Shown here: positions 56,095-64,000 of the stretch, piece after piece
How positions within the stretch are numbered: position 1 is the stretch's first letter
How the letters are laid out: every line of letters begins with the position of its first letter
Source of the DNA: Medicago truncatula
Lineage: Eukaryota > Streptophyta > Magnoliopsida > Fabales > Fabaceae
Assembly: GCF_003473485.1 (NCBI RefSeq)
Contig: NC_053045.1
Span: 38,414,494-38,478,493, forward strand
Direction of reading: 5' to 3'
Length of the DNA: 64,000 nt
Notes under the pieces: generated by a model
What the model was told of the DNA's origin: nothing
Database searches by the model: none
What the model saw: the letters and a program-made list of their open reading frames with translations, nothing else
Translations under genes and position numbers: made by a program

Positions 56095-58094
56095 TTGTTT
56101 TTTTAATTTTACAAATTTATCATTTGAAAATACACAGTGTGATTATGATATAAAACTAGTATAATAAAACGAAGAAATAAAGGTTGGAGGTGATACATAT
56201 CATATCATATAAAACGAAAAAAAATTACTATGCATTTTTCCTCTTTTTTTTTTTTTATTTTTAAAACACTTCATTTTTCTACCAGAAAAAAACACTAGTA
56301 TTTATTTATAATCAGAAGTTTTTTTTGAAGGAATTTTTATAATCAGAAGTACTTTCCATCATAACAGAAAGTAAATTTTTAAAAAAAAATCATAACAAAA
56401 AAGTAGTTGGTTCACATTTCACAATATATTCAAATTATTTTTCGTAACCCACTTCTTTGACCGGATCCGGATGCCATTCTTAACTCACTCACAAGGGACC
56501 ATAGTATGAACAAACCCTTGACATCATTGGATCAAGGCATAACCGGAGGATCCGGACCATCCAAGAAGAGGAATCCAATGATAACTTCTTCTAATTTGTT
56601 TACAAATGTCCTTAAAGAACAAACGGCCAGATAACAAGTTAAGAACTAAAACCTTTAACGTACTCTATAAATACTAATTCATAACATTGATTCAGGTACG
56701 CATACATTTGATTCTAAAATACATCGTAAGTCCACAAATTTGAGCGTTGAAGTGTCTTCACAAATATCACCCTCCTATGTTTGAGACGAAGACGGCTGAC
56801 GAAGGTCCAACACTCAAAGACCATTCTACACCACCATTTATAGATCTTAAGTCCGGCAAGAATAAATTCCAATTTCAACATGAAAATCTTTTTGGCAAAT
56901 AAAACATAAATAAATCTGGAAGGGCACTACAAAATCTAACTCACTTTTTGTTGACAAAAAAAGAGAGTGGAAGCCCAAGAAATATTACAAGGGAATTGCA
57001 AATTAACTTAGACATCTTTTTCTTTTCGATGTAGTGTTCGGGGTTCGAACCATGGATCTTTTATATATTATACATTGTCGATATAAATTCACGGGACAAC
57101 TTAAACATCTTTAGTTATAGATGTATATTTTTACTAAGTACTCGTACAAATAAGAATGGAGACATGAAAAAGGTAATAAATATTACCGCACTTTCCGCCG
57201 AGTGCATGAAAAGAAGAGGAAGTGTTGAAAAAAAAAGGAAGAAAAGAAGAACTTACACGATAAATATGAAAAATGTAATGTGCCTCCTCGATCTTCTTAG
57301 GTCCATTCTTATGCATGCATAAAATTTTAGCCAATCTCGTTGTACTACAAGTAAGCATTGCAGGATGAATGAAATGAAAAAGGTACATTAATTTATTTAT
57401 TTTAATCTATAGGCTTTTTATGTCACTTGAAAAAAAATTGTCTTTTAATTAAGCCCAGTTTGAGAAAGACAACGAGATGAAAGTATGCAATAATGGAGTT
57501 CCCAAACTTGTCCTTTGCTTTGCCCCCACTACTCCACAATCACATTCCTTTATAAAAAAAATTAAAATAAAGACACCATTTTTTAAAAGGGATCAGCTTT
57601 CAGCATTCAAAAGAATATGCATGGATCTCTCTCCCTTTCCTTTAAGCCCTTCAATATTTTTCTAACAACAAACTTTTCAGCCTCCATCAAGCACTCAATT
57701 ACCACCTTTTCCTCCTTGCAAAGTTTTCAGATACTTAATAATTCTTTTTCCTCTCCAACTTCAGTTTCATTTCATCCACCTTTTCTTTTTACTCACGGTG
57801 GAGATATTAGTGGCCATTCGATTAAGATTAGACTATCCTAATTCAAATTTGCTAATTTAAAAACATTAAAATTTTGCATTTTAAATTGAATGGTTCAAAT
57901 TCAAGTTTAATATTTTAAATAGTAAATTAAAAATATGCATTTTTGGAATCATAATCCGAAGTAAACCTAGATCTCAATTTAGAAAAGATTGTGCGATTAA
58001 GATCAGACGACCATTAAGATCTTGACCTAGGGAATCCGAATTAAAAAAAAAAGGATCATAATTGATAAGTGAATATATATACATGATGATAAAA
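56095..58094. other. Intergenic region between tRNA and IDD gene
   Basis: AT-rich with low-complexity runs. Contains a family-B SINE at 57006-57100 and, at 57800-58050, two related phrases (CGATTAAGATTAGAC and CGATTAAGATCAGACGACC) that may be an old repeat. Presumed 3' end of the IDD gene lies just below 58095. No gene found. Confidence 0.5.
57006..57100 (-). mobile_element. tRNA-derived SINE, family B, copy 2
   Basis: The minus strand reads GTCCCGTGAATTTATATCGA, CAATGTATAATATATAAAAG and ATCCATGGTTCGAACCCCGA, the last holding an intact B box (GGTTCGAACCC). The head matches copy 1 at 4598. The downstream body is degraded. Confidence 0.5.
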
Positions 58095-60491
58095 TCAAAT
58101 CCAACCGTTGATTGATGAAGGGTGACAAATGGTTTGCACACCAACACCAAGAAAATCCCTAGTTTGCCCTCCTCCTCCATTCTCTTCACCTTGCACATGT
58201 CTACGTTTAGAAGGGTGCATTTGTGAAAAATCACATGCATTATTATGATCTTCCTCATTGCCAAGACTAATGAGTAATGAACTTGAAGTACCATACATAC
58301 CAGTACCACCAAACTTGTTCACATCATTAGTACTATTATTATTACTGCATTTCAAACCTAAACTTCCAAGGAATGATGTATCAGTTGAAGTTGATCCAAT
58401 TTGAGCAGCTTTTTGTAACAAAGCTGTAGCTGACATGTTTGCTGAAGATGTTTGATGTGATATTTGGTGTTGTGAGCTGTACAAGGAAGAAATTTGTTGA
58501 CTTGTAGCATCATGAGAAACATCCTTAACATTAACATTAATGTTTCCTAGTGGAAGTGAAGTTGTAGTACTAGTAATTAATTCTTGGCTGCAATTGTTTG
58601 AAAGTTTAGTTCCAAAAACCCAATTTAGCTGATAATTATTAGAATATGGTGGAGGGTTCTCATTTCCACCATACATAATTTCTCTTGATGATGAGTCAAG
58701 TTGTTGTTGAATCTCATGCAAACTAGAATTTCCATTGGTGGTGGTTATCATTGTTTCATGAGGTTGAGAATGAGAAGTTTGATTCATCCAAAGGGATAGT
58801 CCTCTAGTTTGATTGGTTGATTCATGATGATGATGATGATGATGATCAGGAGTTGAAATTGGTTTGAAAATTGAAGGAAAATGGTTTGGCATGTTATTGT
58901 TAGGGACTAGAGATGTTGTTCCCATTATGTTGGTGTAATTACCAATGTTACCCCTTAATAATGAGCTGTTGTTTATTTCTGATGCTGCACTTACCCTTGC
59001 TGTTTCTTCTGCTAAGGCATCACAAAAGGCTCTGTGAGTTATGAAGCTGTCTCTCCTGCTCAACCAAAAATATTCACAAAATATTAAGTACTAATAATTT
59101 TATTTTTATTAACAAAGAGATATTTTATAACTTTATGAGAAGAAACAAAGAAAAAATTTGCTTAATGAGTTTCGGTTAAGGACGGATTGTTTGGGTTACC
59201 AAGAGTTCAAATGCAAAGGAACGAGACTTTACTTATCTCTCAGCTGAACCCTTTGTGAGAATGAGAAGTCTATGACAAAAGATTAGAGCTAACAAAAGTC
59301 AAAATGGGAGTAAGCAGTAACATGAGTACGGCATAAGGATTTGTACAAACAAGCCTATATATAGTGGTTGGTTAACAACCTCAAACTAGTGTCAAAATAA
59401 AACAAAAATAATACTCAAATATATATCTATAGTGAGTGAGGTTAACTGAGATAACTCCAAACCATGGATTTTGTCGTTTAGGGCAAAAACTGCAAAAAGG
59501 CTTATCAAAAACTTGTGTGTTAATTAATCTTTGATCAACTCCTTCATAATTTGTTTGAACTAATTAACCTCATTCACTTTTTATTCTCATAAAAGCCAAA
59601 TAGGCAAAAACAACATATTATTCAAGTTACCTAACCACCTTTAAACTCGATCCTTATATCAGATATATAATTTTTTGGTAAACTAAGATATCTCCGCAAA
59701 CATCTGCTGAGACTAATTCCTCGAGTCACTGAGATCCTTATATCATATATACCGATTACAACGATGTGATCAGAATAACATAGAGATGGATGGATAGGCA
59801 GTTAATTACCTTGAAAAGATAGTTCCACAGTCACATTTGTATTCTCTAGTACCACATGTTTTTGAGTGAGCTTTCCAATCTGACTGAACAGCATAACGTT
59901 TTGAGCACTTCTCACACTTCCACTTCTTTTCACCATGCTTTCTACAAAAGTGCTTTTTTATCCCAGTTAAGTCACCAAGTGCCCTTGAAGGATCATGGTG
60001 GACACAAGTTTTCTCTGGACACACATAAACTCTCTTCTTTATTTCTTTGTTTGTTCTCTGCTTAAGCTTCCATGGAAGATTATGTCCACGTCTATGCAGT
60101 TGAAGATTTTGATCTCTTTGAAAACCTTTCCCACATGTTTCACACAAGAATCTGTTTGTAGCCATGAGTGTCTTTGGTGATAAAGCTATAACTTCTGCTT
60201 CAGGATCTGTGCAAATAAAAAAGATCAATAATGTTTCTTTTATCTAATAAAAAGTTAATTAGCTTTGAATATACCTATTGATATATTCAATCATAAAGGT
60301 GAAGAGAGAGTTATAAAGGGAAGAAAAAGAGAGAAAATTAACATGCCTGGATTTCCTGGAAGGTTTCTTTTTCTCTTCAAAGCAGGAGGATTATTAGAAG
60401 CACTCATTGTTGGATTTTGAGGGAAATTAGCATTTGTGATTTCTACTTCATCCATATTTTTTAGCATCTTAAATTTGTTTGACTCAAACAT
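58095..60491 (-). CDS. INDETERMINATE-domain (IDD) C2H2 zinc-finger factor, three exons
   Basis: Nuclear transcription factor; IDD proteins act with GRAS proteins such as DELLA and SCARECROW in growth, root patterning and gravity responses (family knowledge). Exons 60491-60347, 60206-59810 and 59055-58095 give 500 aa. KRKRNLPGNP (39-48), a nuclear localisation signal, precedes the ID domain: finger 1 FLCETCGKGFQRDQNLQLHR, finger 2 (CPEKTC to KKHFCRKH), finger 3 WKCEKCSKRYAVQSDWKAHS and finger 4 YKCDCGTIFSRRDSFITHRA. C-terminal family motifs are ATALLQKAAQIGST and TRDFLGVG near the end. The middle is Asn/Ser/His-rich, with an eight-His run. Intron 1 has a GC rather than GT donor (CAG/GCATGT). 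Start: the 60491 ATG; an inner ATG at codon 9 is an alternative. The subgroup within the roughly 16 IDDs is not settled. Confidence 0.95.
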
Positions 60492-61984
60492 AGAATAAGA
60501 AACTTACAAAGAGTTTAGTAGTGTGTGTTTGATGAAAAACTAGTGATTGTTGGATTAAGAGAAAAACTTATAATAGGCTTAGAGAATATGGGAAGCTAGG
60601 TTTGTTGATTATATATATGGCTTTAACCCTAAACAACAGGAAGTGATATTGTATGCAACAAGATGGGATCTCTCTCTCTCTCTCCATATGAATGTTATTT
60701 TATATTTGATTTAATTATCTACTTTTGATGTGGAATAAAAAAAATGGAAGATGCTGTGTGAGGCGGTGAAAAGTTAAAGGAGACAGAGAGAGTGAGAGAG
60801 ATAAAGGAGGAGGGAAGGGAGAGAGGAGATGAAGAAGCAAAGGTGTATGATGACACATATGATGAGGTTGGAAGAAAGTTGATCTCCATTTGGAATGATT
60901 ATCCCATAATTTGTTCTTGCTTTCTCTTTTTTTAGTTTTTTAATCCTATTTCATCCAATAACCTTTTCTATATTTCTATTTTAATAGTTTTATATATAAA
61001 CTAAATAGTAAGGAACTACACTATACATATATATGTCTTTCAAATGTATACATTGCAGCTTATGTTTGTATACTATTTCTATTTCTATTTTGGTAAGGTG
61101 TCTTCAATCTTTTATCTTACTTCCTAGATTTTTGTTTCACAGCAGTTTTCTTTGGTGTGTGTAACCATATGAACCAAGAAAAAGTTGCATAAAATAGGCA
61201 CTAATTTGAATGATCACTATCAAAATTTTAAATTGCAGTTGCAACCGAGATTCTTGATATTGTAAACAAATGTTGCAAAATTGCAAACGCAATTACATTG
61301 CAAATAACATCTGCAATTTACGTTACAAGCGTATGATTTTAACCACATGACTTGATGCTGTCACAAATATTGTCGTTGTCACGGTGGTTCACAAATGCAT
61401 TAGTATGCAATATTGTACTTTGATTTACAATACATAAAAAATTTGCATCAAAACACTCCTTGTGTCCAAAATTGGAAGCAACCATTCTGTGTAGATTTTG
61501 GTTTTGTGTATACCTTGATGTATATAATTCATTCAGTATCTCCAAACCACTGAACTACTCATTCGTGAACTAGTAAATTGTTGTTTACCTTGATATTGTA
61601 TAGGGTTACATAATTATATATATGCCCTTGTATAAAACTGCTTGCTAAAATATGGGTCTAGCATAAGGACCCTCCTAGCTAAAGCCATTTGAATCAAAGC
61701 AAAGTGCTGTTATCGTACTAAAGAGAAAATCATTATGTCTCATGTGTGAGTGTGACTGGAAAGATAAGCCAACCCAATCACAAGCTCCTTCTTTAATGTT
61801 CATGTTCCACAAAAGGCAAATATTGTATGTCTTTTGAACCTAGTCAAAGTGAAAGTGTAGGTCATTTCTCAAAGAAGATTGATAGATACCAATTCAATTG
61901 CCGTAATTGTTTTTGTTAACCTTCAAATTCTCATTGAAAATGGGTGAAAGTAATCTAAAATTCGATTGAAAAGTAAGTATATAT
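60492..61984 (-). promoter_or_regulatory. Presumed IDD promoter and gene-free upstream DNA
   Basis: Minus-strand upstream region of the IDD gene. A CT tract at about 60669-60686 and GA-rich DNA at 60780-60840 lie close to the gene; plant promoters often carry such tracts, and IDD or BPC-type factors may bind them (inference). Beyond that nothing gene-like. Confidence 0.35.
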
Positions 61985-62068
61985 TAGCCAATTAACGATG
62001 GTTTTAGTCATAATTTGAATTCAAGCTCTCTCAAACGATTTTTCTTTAATTGAAGCTCATTAACCCAG
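61985..62068 (-). mobile_element. tRNA-derived SINE, family A, copy 4 (head only)
   Basis: The minus strand reads GGGTTAATGAGCTTCAATTA, ATCGTTTGAGAGAGCTTGAA and TTCAAATTATGACT, matching the head of copies 1-3. The 3' half is missing or unrecognisable. Confidence 0.45.
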
Positions 62069-62071
62069 TCT

Positions 62072-62171
62072 CAGACACGCATCAATGTGCAACACTGACA
62101 CTACACCTATGATTACACTGAATTATGTCATTTTTTTCAAATTATTATCGCTTTCGGCGTGTCGGTGTCTG
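62072..62171. repeat. Short inverted-repeat element
   Basis: Bounded by CAGACACGC and, inverted, CAGACACCGACACGCC; about 100 bp, non-coding. CAGACAC/GTGTCTG-ended repeats are, as I recall, common in legume DNA. No target duplication seen. Confidence 0.35.
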
Positions 62172-64000
62172 TGATTCATAGATAACCATTTGTTGTAATT
62201 AAAATTTGTATTGGTTGTGACATAGGTTAGAAATGAAAGAGATCAAAGATCAAACAAAGGCATTATAAGCATATATCCGACGGCTAACTACCAGTTAAAA
62301 TAGTTTTGAAATGTTGTGAAAAAAACAACCATGCACGTGTGTCCATATGCGTACGTACTCACCAAACTGTCAAGGATGGTAAAATCCAAAGGAAACGACG
62401 AAATAACACATAAAAGGGAATAATCGTCCCAGATGACAACATGACCATGTCTCACATTGACTAGATTAATTTCTAGCTATAGTGTTTTCATCAATTTTTA
62501 TATATGCATCAAAATGATTAATAGTTGTTTAATTCTTGTTCTTAATTGTTGTTATTTATCAATCAAATGTATTTTATCATTTATTTATTTATTACTACAT
62601 TACTATATCTACACATCATTGTGATGCATGATGTAACCAAGTAGTGAAATATATACTTTAAAAATTAAATTAATTTCTTAACACGAATCGAAGGTCTGCA
62701 AGACCTTGATTTGATTCTGTTGTAGTCAATTTTATTTTTTAGCATGTTGTGCACCTTATAAATTACCTTTTCCTTATCAATTTTTTGTTGGTAGATATTT
62801 TACTTTATAGCTTTTTTTTTCTCAGCATCTTTAACGTACGGTTTCTTTTGCTTTATAAAAGATTTAACTTAATTAGTTGGAAATGTTTAATTAACCTGTC
62901 GACTATCTATGGGATATTGGTCCACCCATAGAATGGATTAAACTGCTAAAACGATAGTTTTGTAGTAATTATTTTCAAATATGTTACATCTATTTTATTT
63001 CAATTTATTAAGGTATATAAACTATATGTAAGATTATGAGAGAGGGGGTATGAGTGTAACAAAAGTCTTTATCACATCATATAAAAAGGGAGAGAAAATT
63101 GAGCATGGGGGATTGCTTACCCTCAACGCTATAGTTGTTTTCCTTAGTATTAATTAAATAAATTTTATTTTAATGAACTAATAAAGTATAAATAAGACTA
63201 TTGATCACCTCGAACAGTAACCCAAAGTTATGAAGCGCGACTGGGGATAACGATTTGAATTATTTGATTGGGTTATGAATCTGCAAACACTCGGATACTC
63301 AAGTCAAGTCAGTGAATGACTAGCTATGTAGTGGAAAATTGAGAGAAATAAACTTCTTATATCAAATCATTCACGAAAAATGGTTGGAAAGTCTGTTGAT
63401 CAAGACGATAATTAGCCAAACAAGAATCTCATGATAGCAAGCAGATCGGTGTATGATCATGATCTTATAGTCTGATATGGATGAGCTTTTGTTCGGTCCG
63501 GAACATCTGTCATTTTTTTTTCTAGCATATAGAATTTAATAAATTAAAGTATTATTTATATATATGCACACCATGAAAGTGTTTTTTTTTAATAATATTC
63601 CCAATCAAAGTATTAAAAAAACTATCATATGTAACAGAGTATTTTAACATCACTTGATGAATTTAATAATTCATATGCTATCAAATTTATTAAATTAAAT
63701 AATGTAATTGGAATACATTATTGAGTGACAATACAAAATTATATTTTTACATTACAAAGAAGTTAAACTCTAGATATATTTACTGTACATTCACATGGTA
63801 GTGAAACAAGATAATCTTGGAACTACCATGAAGAAAGTTTTTTAAGAAGTGTTTGAACTTTGAGTTATAAGGAAGATTATACTATAGGAAAAGGGACAGC
63901 CAGCTGACAAAGGCAGTGAATTTTTGGAAGTTTGAGCAGTCGTCTCGTTGTGGGCTGACTTTTCCTGCAAAAATTTTCTCATCCATAATCATAATCTAAT
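62172..64000. other. Gene-free right end of window
   Basis: AT-rich DNA with short hydrophobic frames typical of T-rich sequence. The last 150 bases are less AT-rich (for example CAGCCAGCTGACAAAGGCAG) and might begin a feature outside the window, but nothing can be named. Confidence 0.45.

Noticed and set aside
1-64000. Search for a new multi-gene system
   Set aside because: All intact genes belong to known plant families, are separately promoted and show no functional clustering. The NAC, dirigent and IDD genes could each touch wall or root development, but neighbourhood alone does not support a cluster.

Overview
This window is nuclear DNA from a flowering plant, most likely a legume of the Medicago, clover or pea group. 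The evidence is AT-rich intergenic DNA, short introns with plant splice sites, plant-only gene families (GLK, INDETERMINATE-domain, DMP, TAXIMIN, dirigent, RLT, NAC) and many short mobile elements. The legume assignment rests on recalled resemblance of the dispersed repeats to legume repeats, so it is inference. There are no prokaryotic operons, CRISPR arrays or phage genes.

Layout. 1-5.4 kb: an LTR fragment, a decayed RPA-like OB-fold gene, a dispersed repeat and two abutting SINEs. 5.4-10.0 kb (+): a complete six-exon GOLDEN2-LIKE transcription factor of 424 aa. 10-17.7 kb: gene-poor DNA with Stowaway, hAT, Mutator-type and SINE insertions, one nested in another. 17.75-18.13 kb (+): a 79-aa TAXIMIN-type peptide gene in two short exons. 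20 kb: a 624-bp Mutator-type element with 124-bp terminal repeats. 21.4-23.7 kb (+): a three-exon type II HSP40 co-chaperone with heat-shock-element-like sites upstream. 25.3-40.3 kb (-): an 18-exon RLT homeobox-DDT chromatin-remodelling subunit (1759 aa predicted) whose introns carry SINEs, a Stowaway element and a 1.07-kb inverted-repeat element. 42.3-43.0 kb: a broken Ty3/gypsy gag. 43.7-44.3 kb (-): an intronless DMP membrane protein. 46.1-47.9 kb (+): a three-exon NAC gene of the SND2/ANAC073 type. 48.3-49.8 kb: a Ty1/copia 3' end carrying a hAT-like insertion and bordered by a CACTA MITE. 51.0-51.6 kb (-): a dirigent protein. 54.2-55.7 kb: a second, decayed copy of the NAC exon 2 to copia segment. 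56.0 kb (+): tRNA-Gly(UCC). 58.1-60.5 kb (-): an INDETERMINATE-domain zinc-finger gene whose first intron uses a GC donor. The last 3.5 kb holds only promoter sequence and repeats.

The genes do not form a pathway or operon; they are independent plant loci (chloroplast transcription factor, signalling peptide, chaperone, ISWI partner, membrane protein, cell-wall regulator, dirigent protein, growth regulator). I found no candidate for an unknown multi-gene system. The most informative novelties are the dated nest of duplication and transposition around the NAC gene, the MuDR-domain remnant inside a small element in the GLK intron, the small TAXIMIN gene, the GC-AG intron and the short upstream ORFs. 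Exon coordinates come from reading splice consensus and frame by eye; no alignment, RNA or database search was available.
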